This document shows, one piece after another, positions 25,338 through 32,108 of a stretch of 35,337 nucleotides of DNA (position 1 is its first letter; each line of letters begins with the position of its first letter). A program made the translations under genes and the position numbers. Under the pieces are notes generated by a model that had not been told where the DNA came from, ran no database searches, and worked only from the letters and a program-made list of their open reading frames with translations. This DNA is from Candidatus Aminicenantota bacterium (GTDB taxonomy: Bacteria; Acidobacteriota; Aminicenantia; S016-38): assembly GCA_026987025.1 (NCBI GenBank), contig JALSNJ010000040.1:230713-266049 (forward strand). Reading direction: 5' to 3'.

Positions 25338-26156
25338 GTGAGTTTTAAAAAGCAGATTCTGGCCTTCTTTCTTTTTGATCTGGTCTGTGTATTTTTGCTG
25401 GCAGCATACCTCTTCTTTCCCCTTTCTTATCGTCCCCTGAAGATAGGGGAACTTTCCTCGGTTTTCCCGGCGTGGAAATCCTACGATTACCATCACCCTT
25501 ATTGGAAGGGAAAAGCCTTCACCAGCACCTTCGGGAGATTGGTGGTGGTCTGGAGGGAAGACGATGCCTGCGGAAAGGTAAAACCTCCTTCTCCCCTGGA
25601 GGTGCGGAAAATCTCCTCAGGGACCCTCTTTCTCTCGCCGGCTCCCCACGGTTACATAGTCGGTTTCTTCTTTTGCAAGGAGAAGAAACTCTTCTGGATA
25701 GACATGGTCTCCTGGAGCAGGCTTTCCGGAAACCTTGAGATCTTTTTTAAGGTTTTGGAGAACATGAAATTCAGGGGCTGCCCCCTTTTGAAGGAGGAAC
25801 CTGGTTTTAAAACAGGCTGGCCCACGGTGAAGGACAGGAGGCTCGTTTTAGCCCTGGCTTCCTCAGGCATATTACTGTTAAGCGGATTGTACCTTCTGCT
25901 GTTTCCCCTTTTCGGAAGATGTCCTGACGGCGATTCCCTCTGCTTTGCAGCCTCCATGATAAAGTTCAGGGATAAGAGGTTTTTCCGCTCCAGGCCCTGC
26001 TGTCTTTGTATAAAAGGGCAGAGGGCGATAGTTTACACTAAGGGTTATCCACCCCTGCAGTTCCACTTAAAGGATGCGGAGATAAAGGGGGATACTATTC
26101 AATGGCCCAACGCCGTGGTCTACTTAAATCGGCCCCTTACCGGAAAAGAAAAATGA
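25338..26156 (+). CDS. Unknown bitopic membrane protein
   Basis: The 272-residue protein has membrane helices at about 6-28 and 171-192, with a domain of about 140 residues between them on the far side of the membrane. A cytoplasmic C-terminal domain is rich in Cys and Arg (CPDGDSLCFA, then RPCCLCIKG) and in beta strands. The Cys pairs could bind metal or form disulphides. I do not recognise a family. GTG 25338 was chosen because the frame is not open far upstream, and the extended -10 box 6 bp ahead fits a leaderless start. Confidence 0.7.
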   Translation: MSFKKQILAFFLFDLVCVFLLAAYLFFPLSYRPLKIGELSSVFPAWKSYDYHHPYWKGKAFTSTFGRLVVVWREDDACGKVKPPSPLEVRKISSGTLFLSPAPHGYIVGFFFCKEKKLFWIDMVSWSRLSGNLEIFFKVLENMKFRGCPLLKEEPGFKTGWPTVKDRRLVLALASSGILLLSGLYLLLFPLFGRCPDGDSLCFAASMIKFRDKRFFRSRPCCLCIKGQRAIVYTKGYPPLQFHLKDAEIKGDTIQWPNAVVYLNRPLTGKEK

Positions 26157-26267
26157 TGGTTTTTGACAGTGGTAGTGGTGCGGGGATATTTAGTGGAAAG
26201 GCTCCGGAGAGGAGTGTCTTCAAAATAGGACATGGGGAGGAGTGGCCCGTTTTAAAAGGGGGAAAAT

Positions 26268-26284
26268 TTGGCACCTTCTTTGCT
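26268..26284 (+). promoter_or_regulatory. Sigma-54 (-24/-12) promoter of the 26319 gene
   Basis: TTGGCACCTTCTTTGCT matches the YTGGCAC-N5-TTGCW consensus, with GG (26270-26271) and GC (26282-26283) separated by exactly 10 bp. Transcription should start near 26295, leaving a short leader that carries AGGAGG before ATG 26319. A TTGACA at 26163-26168 further upstream, with a poor -10, could be a separate sigma-70 promoter. Confidence 0.7.
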
Positions 26285-26318
26285 GCGAACCTCATCTAAA
26301 ATTGCCAGGAGGTAAACG

Positions 26319-27794
26319 ATGAAGAGAGTTGTGTTCTTTTTGGGCTTTGCCCTTGCTCTTGGGGCTTCCAGGCCCCTTCTCAGAGAGGTTTACTCCCTCC
26401 AGAAATACCTTAAGTTTGAAGGTAAGTTCTACTTCACCCCCATGGCAGAGGGTCCCCAGGCCTTGGCCTTCGGCTATGTAAGCAAGGTGAAACCCACGGA
26501 GGAGGAGCTTAAAGCTGCCAGGGAGAGATTAAAGAGGATAGTTGATGAGGGCATAAGGCGTCAGTACGGGAGCTATGAAAGGTATTACAAAGAGATGGAG
26601 AGGGTAGGGGAGGAGGCAGGGGAAAAGTACAGAAGGGAAGCCCCGGCCATAATCCGGGACATAATGCCTCCTTCTCTGATAAAGGAGGCCGTTCCCTTCT
26701 TCATGAAGGCCATGGTGCTCATGGTGAGGAATCTCCCCTATGTTTCCACTCCTATAGGAAATTTTGGGGAAACAGGGGTGGTTATTTTGAAGGATGACCT
26801 TTCCTTGAAGGTAATCAGCCTGGGAATTAACGAGCCGGTGGAGGACCTGGAGTTTTCCCCGGACGGAAGGCTCCTGGGGGTGCTTTCCGACATGAGCTAC
26901 GAGGACGAAAAGGGGAAATTACACATATTGGGAAAGGTGAGCCTTGTGGAAGTTGAGACGGGAAAAGTCCTGGCCCAGTGGATTTTCAGAGAGGTCAGGA
27001 GGGAACTGCATTTTACCCCTGACGGGAAACTGGCCCTGCTCTATTATCCCCTGGACGGGAAAAGGCAGAGGAAAATATTTTTCATAAACCTTGAAACCCT
27101 GAAAATAGAGGACCAGGCTCTCCCTCTGAACTTCTTTAACGGAGAAGGGAAAATGGAAGGGATAAGCTTTAAGGAGCCAATAATGAAGTTTTCTCCGGGG
27201 GGGAAATACCTGACCGTCATGCTCAGCGAGGGGATTTTGCAGGTGTTTTCCTATCCTGGGCTAAAACCTCTTTTCAAAATAAAGGCGGGCTACGGTCCCT
27301 GGTTCTTTTCACCGGAGGGTAAATACCTTTTGACCTCCGCAGGGGAGCTCTGGGACCTTTCCTCCCGATCCCCGGTGGGCAATGTGGCCAGGAGCACAGG
27401 GATGAAGAGATTTGCGGGGATTTTTGATGCCCTGTTCGCCGGAGATTACCTTTACATCACCGATAGGATAGGGTTTTTGAGGAAGCTCTCCCTCCCCTCC
27501 CTCAGGCAGGTTGCCAGCAGCGTATTTTACTCCCGCATATCCTGGATTAAATTTTCCCCCGATGGAAGATACATAGTCTCCCTTTTCAGGCCTTTGAGGG
27601 GAAGGAGCCTGGTCAGCTACGGAAAGAGGCTTAGGGTAAGGAAGAATGTGGTGAAAGTGCTGGATGGAAAGAGCTTTGAGCTTGTTCAGGTTATAGAGGA
27701 CCTTACCCCCACCGCCCTGAACCATTCCTTTCTCGGAGAAAAACTTATTGTAAGCGATTTTGAAGGGCTCAGGGTTTACGAAAGAAGAAAATAG
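26319..27794 (+). CDS. Secreted beta-propeller (WD40/PD40-like) protein
   Basis: The 491-residue protein has a short signal peptide (about 1-17). A charged, helical region at about 55-130 is rich in Glu, Arg and Lys. From about 150 to the end are repeats with LEFSPDGRLLGVLSD, LHFTPDGKLALLYY, MKFSPGGKYLTVMLS and IKFSPDGRYIVSLFR, the strand pattern of WD40/TolB-like propellers. A periplasmic or surface binding role is likely; the partner is unknown. It recalls the sensor half of the 920-3820 kinase. AGGAGG precedes the ATG, and a sigma-54 promoter lies 35 bp upstream, linking it to the nearby NtrC-type regulator. Confidence 0.8.
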   Translation: MKRVVFFLGFALALGASRPLLREVYSLQKYLKFEGKFYFTPMAEGPQALAFGYVSKVKPTEEELKAARERLKRIVDEGIRRQYGSYERYYKEMERVGEEAGEKYRREAPAIIRDIMPPSLIKEAVPFFMKAMVLMVRNLPYVSTPIGNFGETGVVILKDDLSLKVISLGINEPVEDLEFSPDGRLLGVLSDMSYEDEKGKLHILGKVSLVEVETGKVLAQWIFREVRRELHFTPDGKLALLYYPLDGKRQRKIFFINLETLKIEDQALPLNFFNGEGKMEGISFKEPIMKFSPGGKYLTVMLSEGILQVFSYPGLKPLFKIKAGYGPWFFSPEGKYLLTSAGELWDLSSRSPVGNVARSTGMKRFAGIFDALFAGDYLYITDRIGFLRKLSLPSLRQVASSVFYSRISWIKFSPDGRYIVSLFRPLRGRSLVSYGKRLRVRKNVVKVLDGKSFELVQVIEDLTPTALNHSFLGEKLIVSDFEGLRVYERRK

Positions 27795-27798
27795 AAAC

Positions 27799-27820
27799 GG
27801 GGGGCAGATGCCCCCCTTTT
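27799..27820 (+). terminator. Intrinsic terminator of the beta-propeller gene
   Basis: GGGGGGC pairs with GCCCCCC around an AGAT loop and is followed by TTTT. It starts four bases after the stop codon and ends six bases before the convergent DUF2202 stop, so it may act for both, though the minus-strand T run is weaker. Confidence 0.85.
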
Positions 27821-27825
27821 AATCT

Positions 27826-28509
27826 TTACCAGATTCTTCCCCTTCTCCTGCGTCCGTTGCCCTGACCATTATAGCCGGAGTTCAATATTTCATCCAGTTC
27901 TTCCTGTGAGATGTACTGGGCCTTGTAGATTACCCCATATCGGTTTTTAAGGATCCGGGTAAAGGCTCTGATGTGGTTTTCCGAACCCTTTTTCAGATTG
28001 GAAAACACGAAGGTTATGTCCATGTTGTCCACCTTGAGCAGCCACTTTTCTATGTCGTATATATCCAGGTCCTCTATAGTAGCTCCTACAATCAGGGCAT
28101 CCTGGGAGGACTGCAGGCCTCTGGATACCAGCTTTTGATACAGCTCCGCCATCTTCGGTTCAGAGAAAGCCCCCACAGAGATGTCTTTAACCGGGTCCTC
28201 TATGTTGTACTTGACCAGCAGTGCCTTTACGGCATCCATGTGCCTTTCCTCGCTTCTGGCTATGTTGGAAAACACCCGCAGTCCCCAGGCTTCGTACAGG
28301 GTCCTGTAGACATCCCTGGCCAGCTTTTCCTCTTCCCTCATGTGGACTAAAGCCTCTTTTTCCTCCAGGCTTATTTTCTGATAGGGCATGGAGATTATGA
28401 AGGGCTGGAGATCTAAGCCAAATTTGCCTCCCCCTCCTTTTCCATAGCGTCCATAGACAAAGCCTGCCACCAGAATTGAAATTGCAACGGCTGAAATCCT
28501 TTTCAGCAT
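27826..28509 (-). CDS. Exported DUF2202 ferritin-like protein
   Basis: After a signal peptide (about 1-20) the 227-residue protein matches DUF2202, a four-helix ferritin-like fold. Signature segments are LVHMREEEKLARDVYRTLYE (about 55-74), NIARSEERHMDAVKALLVKY, VGATIEDLDIYDIEKWL and KGSENHIRAF. The Glu and Glu-x-x-His residues (E60/E61, E87 with HM, and a later E-D pair and H) suggest a metal centre. The C-terminus is a short Gly/Arg tail. Export is unusual for a ferritin-like protein and suggests metal handling or redox chemistry in the envelope. AAGGAGGT precedes the ATG, and a sigma-54 promoter drives it divergently from the His-rich operon. Confidence 0.88.
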   Translation of the reverse strand: MLKRISAVAISILVAGFVYGRYGKGGGGKFGLDLQPFIISMPYQKISLEEKEALVHMREEEKLARDVYRTLYEAWGLRVFSNIARSEERHMDAVKALLVKYNIEDPVKDISVGAFSEPKMAELYQKLVSRGLQSSQDALIVGATIEDLDIYDIEKWLLKVDNMDITFVFSNLKKGSENHIRAFTRILKNRYGVIYKAQYISQEELDEILNSGYNGQGNGRRRRGRIW

Positions 28510-28543
28510 TTTTTACCTCCTTGAAGTTTTTGGTCTTCTTATA

Positions 28544-28561
28544 AGCAATAAATGTGCCAGA
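28544..28561 (-). promoter_or_regulatory. Sigma-54 promoter of the DUF2202 gene
   Basis: The minus strand reads TCTGGCACATTTATTGCT, with GG at 28558-28557 and GC at 28546-28545 and exactly 10 bp between them. The predicted start is near 28533, giving a leader of about 24 nt that carries AAGGAGGT. The element lies 40 bp from its start codon, the same distance as its counterpart on the other side. Confidence 0.85.
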
Positions 28562-28623
28562 ACCCGATGCTGGGCTCTGGGCTTTTCAGAACACATTTGG
28601 TAATATTTTTCTGTGGCAAAAAA

Positions 28624-28658
28624 TTCGCAGAAATTTGCGAAATATCGGATATTTGCGA
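28624..28658. promoter_or_regulatory. Candidate enhancer (NtrC-type activator) binding sites
   Basis: Between the two sigma-54 promoters lie an inverted repeat TTCGCA-N6-TGCGAA (28624-28641) and a palindrome AAATATC-G-GATATTT (28640-28654). TTTGCGA also occurs twice, 18 bp apart (28634 and 28652). The cluster is about 65 bp from the -24 element of the DUF2202 promoter and about 40 bp from the other. It is well placed for the activator encoded at 32089-33444, but direct proof is lacking. Confidence 0.5.
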
Positions 28659-28695
28659 GATCGAAGGCAGATAAAGGGCCATTGATGCGGATGTA

Positions 28696-28713
28696 TCTGG
28701 CACATTTTTTGCT
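28696..28713 (+). promoter_or_regulatory. Sigma-54 promoter of the His-rich/two-component operon
   Basis: TCTGGCACATTTTTTGCT has GG at 28699-28700 and GC at 28711-28712, exactly 10 bp apart. It is almost identical to the opposing promoter (one base differs in 18). The predicted start near 28724 gives a leader of about 24 nt with AAAGGAGG (28734-28741). Confidence 0.87.
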
Positions 28714-28747
28714 TTTAAAAGGTGAAATTTGATAAAGGAGGTTGAAG

Positions 28748-29428
28748 ATGAGAAAATTGGCTTTAACTTTGGCAGTTATGGGATTGGCAGGGTTTTTACT
28801 GGCAGGAGACAAGGATAGGAATAAATCCGCCGTGAATACTACCAGAACTGCTACGGTGACCACCGGGAGCCAGGCAGATACATCTTCTTCTGTGATGTCC
28901 AATCAGATGCAGAGAAGGCAACAGAAGAAAATTATGCAGGGCAGAACGAGAAAAATGAACCGGGCTCAAAAAAAGGAGCAGAAAAGGAGTAATGCCCAGC
29001 GCTTAAATTCTTCCCTTGGGGCGCAGAACCGAAGGGGAATTAATGTTCAGGGCCGTGAAAAGGTCCAGAACCGTGGGAGACAAAGAAGTTTCGTTGACGA
29101 AGACGGGGACGGCATAAACGATTTAATGCAGGATGCCGACGGCGATGGAATACCTAACGGAAAGGATCCTGATTGGACATGCCCGGGTTGCCACTCCAAA
29201 CAGCAGGCCCACATGGAAGAGGGAAGAATGCAGCACCGCCACGGTGAGCACCAGGGGATGCATAATCATGAATGCCCCCATTCAGGAGGTTCCATGGAAC
29301 ATCAGAAGAAATATGAGCAGAACGATCATTCAACCCACCACGAAAACAGGCACACCAACGACCGAAGGAATGATAAGCACAATGACCATAACAATCACAA
29401 CGGAGGGAGCAACAACCACCATGGATAA
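28748..29428 (+). CDS. Secreted His-rich protein with TSP3-type calcium loops and a CXXCH motif
   Basis: A signal peptide (about 1-20) is followed by a Ser/Thr-rich and then a Gln/Arg/Lys-rich, low-complexity stretch (about 45-113). Residues 117-141 contain two DxDGDGI loops (DEDGDGINDL and DADGDGIPNG), a thrombospondin type-3-like calcium site. CPGCH at 145-149 is a haem-attachment-type motif, or a metal ligand. The last 77 residues contain about 18 His with many Asn, Asp and Glu. The design suggests a periplasmic metal buffer or sensor accessory. ATG 28748 is preferred to TTG 28742 because AAAGGAGG ends 6 bp before it. It heads the operon with the kinase and NtrC-type activator. Confidence 0.75.
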   Translation: MRKLALTLAVMGLAGFLLAGDKDRNKSAVNTTRTATVTTGSQADTSSSVMSNQMQRRQQKKIMQGRTRKMNRAQKKEQKRSNAQRLNSSLGAQNRRGINVQGREKVQNRGRQRSFVDEDGDGINDLMQDADGDGIPNGKDPDWTCPGCHSKQQAHMEEGRMQHRHGEHQGMHNHECPHSGGSMEHQKKYEQNDHSTHHENRHTNDRRNDKHNDHNNHNGGSNNHHG

Positions 29429-30512
29429 AAGGAGGTCAGGTTCCGGAAAGGGGGGCTTTGCCCCCCTTCTTTTCTCACTTTTTGTAATATTAACTTCACT
29501 TCTACCTTTAAATTCTCAAGATTTTTCCATAGGTTTCTCCTATAATGGAACTGTAAGCTCTAACATTTTCAGCAATTATGAGAAGATAGGGGACTTCATA
29601 AACCGGGGCTGGCTGGATTTTTCCCTTTATCCGAGCAGGGAATTGGAGATTTACCTTTCCAGCGGTTATTCACTCTTTAAAGAGAATCATTATCTCAATT
29701 TTCTCACTCTTGAGATGGGGGGGGACTGGGTTAAATATTTGAAAGGAAGGAGTATGATTCACTTCAATGCGGGGATAAATCTTCAGAGATTTAAGTCAGA
29801 TTATGATTATTACAACTATTATCAACCTTTCCTTCAGGGAGACTTTAAATACTATCTAAAAAATTCGCTGCTTTTCAGGGCTTCCTACAGCTTTGAATAC
29901 ACTAAGTTTGTTTATTTCCCGGATTATTCTAATCAGAAACATCGTCTTTTTCTTCAATTAAATAAATTTCTTCCCTTTGAAATGACCCTCAGGGGAGAAG
30001 CTGGGGCAAGGCTTAAGTTTTACACCAAAGACGGCTCCAGCATAAGGCAGATTTACGGAAGGATAAGGCTTTCTAAGGGGATAAGCTACAGGATAGGTCT
30101 TTCTGGAGAGCTTACCCTGAAGAAAAACTATGTTTCTGAATCTGTTCCCGGGAAAATAGAGGAAAACTTCTTCTTCAATACCCCTTTTTATGACGATTTT
30201 TCCTGGGATGGCTATTGGGGCTTTGTCCAGGCCAGGGCCATTCTGCTTTACGAGGTGGAATTTACCGCCAGGGCGAGTTATTACAAAAGGAGGTTTCCAC
30301 GCATTCTTGCCCTGGACCTTGAGGGCAATCCCATTCAACCCTTGCAGGACAGGGAAGATTCTCTCCAGCAGATCAGCGTTTCCCTTAGGAGGAGATGGCC
30401 TTCCTTCCAGATTTCCCTCACTTACCTTTACAGAACCAATCTCTCCAACGATCCGTATTTCACTTTTTCAGACGGAATTTTCATGATAAGCACAGGTATT
30501 TTTGTTTATTAA
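29421..30512 (+). CDS. Predicted outer-membrane beta-barrel protein
   Basis: ATG 29421 overlaps the stop of the His-rich gene by 8 bp and follows GGAGGGAG. The 363-residue product has a basic N-terminus, a signal peptide ending near LPLNSQ (about residue 33) and then about 14-16 amphipathic strands rich in Tyr and Phe. The final residues are GIFMISTGIFVY, an aromatic end typical of outer-membrane barrels. No named family is recognised. The frame is open much further upstream (to 29133), but that part lies within the His-rich gene and would bury the signal peptide. Its place in a metal-type two-component operon suggests transport or export across the outer membrane; that is inference. Confidence 0.75.
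   Translation: MDKRRSGSGKGGFAPLLFSLFVILTSLLPLNSQDFSIGFSYNGTVSSNIFSNYEKIGDFINRGWLDFSLYPSRELEIYLSSGYSLFKENHYLNFLTLEMGGDWVKYLKGRSMIHFNAGINLQRFKSDYDYYNYYQPFLQGDFKYYLKNSLLFRASYSFEYTKFVYFPDYSNQKHRLFLQLNKFLPFEMTLRGEAGARLKFYTKDGSSIRQIYGRIRLSKGISYRIGLSGELTLKKNYVSESVPGKIEENFFFNTPFYDDFSWDGYWGFVQARAILLYEVEFTARASYYKRRFPRILALDLEGNPIQPLQDREDSLQQISVSLRRRWPSFQISLTYLYRTNLSNDPYFTFSDGIFMISTGIFVY
29448..29474 (+). terminator. Terminator-like hairpin inside the start of the beta-barrel gene
   Basis: AAGGGGGGC pairs with GCCCCCCTT around a TTT loop, followed by TTCTTTTC. The stem core is the same as in the terminator at 27799. It lies 20 bp after the stop of the His-rich gene but within codons 10-18 of the next gene, so it could be a leaky terminator or attenuator lowering expression of the downstream genes. 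Confidence 0.5.
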
Positions 30513-30513
30513 A

Positions 30514-30948
30514 ATGAAGATAAAGATAATAGGCCTTCTTCTCCCTGTCTTTTTGGTTTCGGCGATGGAAGAGGTTTGTTTTTTCTTTTCCCCCGATAAA
30601 AAGATGGTGATAGAAGGTAAAGTGGAAGGCGTAGAGAAGGCCCAGAAATTCTGCCGTTCTTTTCATTTCGTTGTTTTAAATGTGAAGGATGAAGCTGGCA
30701 GGGTTTTTAAGATTTATACTTCTCCCTTCTGGTTTTTCACCCAGAGGCCGGAGATAGGGGAAAAGGTAAAGATAAAAGGGGCCTACTGGGAGAAAAACAG
30801 GAGCTTCATCATTGCTGAGTGGATATACTTTAGAGGGGAGAAAATCTATTTAAGGGACGAAAGGGGTTTTCCCCTCTGGAGCCGCAGGAGGCGAGGGGGT
30901 AGACTGGCGAGGAGAAGGTCCGGGAAGCCATGGGGAAAAGAGCAATAA
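30514..30948 (+). CDS. Small secreted protein, possible OB-fold
   Basis: The 145-residue product has a signal peptide (about 1-17), then Cys22 and Cys47, and a compact strand-rich core (VIEGKVEGVEKAQ..., FKIYTSPFWFFTQ, GEKVKIKGAYWEK) that resembles periplasmic OB-fold proteins. A strongly basic tail (WSRRRRGGRLARRRSG) closes it. No exact family is recognised. ATG 30514 lies one base after the barrel stop with no clear ribosome site, suggesting coupling; an in-frame TTG at 30502 is less likely. The end overlaps the histidine kinase start by 19 bp. It may be a ligand-binding partner of the kinase sensor domain, which is inference. Confidence 0.7.
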   Translation: MKIKIIGLLLPVFLVSAMEEVCFFFSPDKKMVIEGKVEGVEKAQKFCRSFHFVVLNVKDEAGRVFKIYTSPFWFFTQRPEIGEKVKIKGAYWEKNRSFIIAEWIYFRGEKIYLRDERGFPLWSRRRRGGRLARRRSGKPWGKEQ

Positions 30949-32108
30949 TCCTTTTTTCTTTGCCCTTTATCTTTCTGGCAGGTTTTTATTTTTACTTTTT
31001 TTCTTATGTCAACTCCAGAAACCGCCAGAGGGTTATAATGCTCTCCTTGGCCCAGGCAAATCTTAACACGGTCTTTATAGAGGTGGCGGGAGGACATCTT
31101 CTGGAGGAAGGAGAGGAAAATTTAGAGAAATTCCTTACCCGCCTAATGAAGGACAAAAATGTCATTTATGTTGCTGTAGAAAAGAAGGGCAAGCTTATCT
31201 TCTGGGACAGCAAGTTTCCTGGCTATCTTCCCATAGAGAGGAAGCCGTCTCCCAGAATTTTTCCCTCCCCCATAGGCAGTATCTTGGAGATGAAGGGAGA
31301 GGTGGAGGATGGTGTATATGTATACTTGGGAATGGATTTTTCTCTCCTGGACGAGATAAAGAAAAGGTCCTTTACCAATTTCTTAATGGTTTTCACCATG
31401 CTCCTTCTTTTTTCGGCCTTTTCCATAGGTTACATTCTTTATGTAAATCGTCTTTATTCAAAAAAGGAAAAGGAGCTACTTCAGGAAAAACAGGAAAAGG
31501 AAAGATTCAAGGAGCTGACCCTTCTCGCATCCTCTCTTTCCCACGAACTTAAAAATCCCATAAACAATCTTTACCTTGCGCTTCAACTTCTTGAGAGAAA
31601 ACTTCAAAAGCATGAGGAAAAGAAATACCTGGAGAGGATTCGTCAGGAGGCCAAACGGCTTTCCCAGACAGTGGAAACCCATCTTTCCCTGATAAAACTA
31701 AACCCTCAAATGAGAAGGGTCGGGCTGAGGGAGCTTATACCAGCGGAGGCTTCCTTAAATCTTCACTTGGATCTGGAGGAAGGCCTTGAGGTTAAAACTG
31801 ACCCCAGGCTTTTCACACTTATCATCTCAAACATTTTGAGAAACTCCAGGGAAGCAGGGGCGAAGGAGGTGTGGGTCCGGACCCGGGGTCTTCGCCTGGA
31901 GTTTGAGGACGATGCAGGCGGGGTAAGCCCTCAGGAACTTGATTTGATCTTTAAACCCTTTTACTCCGGGAAAAGGGAAGGAACGGGTATAGGGCTTGCC
32001 CTGGTTAAAAGGGTGGCCGAAGCCCTCGGGATAAAAATATGGGCTGAGAACGGAGCCCATGGCCTTAAAATAATAATGGAGTTTGAAGATGAGGATATTG
32101 ATAATTGA
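30930..32108 (+). CDS. Membrane sensor histidine kinase paired with NtrC-type regulator
   Basis: Membrane helices at about 7-27 and 149-172 frame a periplasmic domain of about 120 residues. After a short coiled coil, HisKA has SLSHELKNPINNL with phosphoacceptor H205. The ATPase domain shows NILRNSREAGA (N box), EDDAGGVSP (G1), FKPFYSGKREGTGIGLALVKR (F and G2). HELKNPIN and the membrane layout are typical of kinases of the ZraS/AtoS/NtrB group that partner NtrC-type regulators. The NtrC-type gene overlaps its end by 20 bp. The ligand is probably an envelope metal or redox signal, judged only from the operon. Confidence 0.93.
   Translation: MGKRAIILFSLPFIFLAGFYFYFFSYVNSRNRQRVIMLSLAQANLNTVFIEVAGGHLLEEGEENLEKFLTRLMKDKNVIYVAVEKKGKLIFWDSKFPGYLPIERKPSPRIFPSPIGSILEMKGEVEDGVYVYLGMDFSLLDEIKKRSFTNFLMVFTMLLLFSAFSIGYILYVNRLYSKKEKELLQEKQEKERFKELTLLASSLSHELKNPINNLYLALQLLERKLQKHEEKKYLERIRQEAKRLSQTVETHLSLIKLNPQMRRVGLRELIPAEASLNLHLDLEEGLEVKTDPRLFTLIISNILRNSREAGAKEVWVRTRGLRLEFEDDAGGVSPQELDLIFKPFYSGKREGTGIGLALVKRVAEALGIKIWAENGAHGLKIIMEFEDEDIDN

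Noticed and set aside
26153-26299. A 48-codon frame that starts at an ATGATG overlapping the stop of the 25338 gene.
   Set aside because: It has no ribosome site or family resemblance, and its end overlaps the sigma-54 promoter of the next gene, so it is probably chance.
28557-28582. An imperfect hairpin (CCAGA-A-CCC ... GGG-C-TCTGG) followed by GCTTTT.
   Set aside because: The stem has a mismatch and a poor T run, and it overlaps the -24 region of the DUF2202 promoter. I do not call it a terminator.
28613-28629. A further GG-N10-GC sequence on the plus strand (TGTGGCAAAAAATTCGCA) between the divergent promoters.
   Set aside because: Its -12 part is TTCGC instead of TTGC and it lies inside the proposed enhancer repeat. 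It is more likely chance in AT-rich DNA.
29133-29420. An upstream extension of the beta-barrel reading frame within the His-rich gene.
   Set aside because: It would bury the signal peptide. The frame is an alternative reading of the His-rich coding region, and ATG 29421 has a ribosome site.
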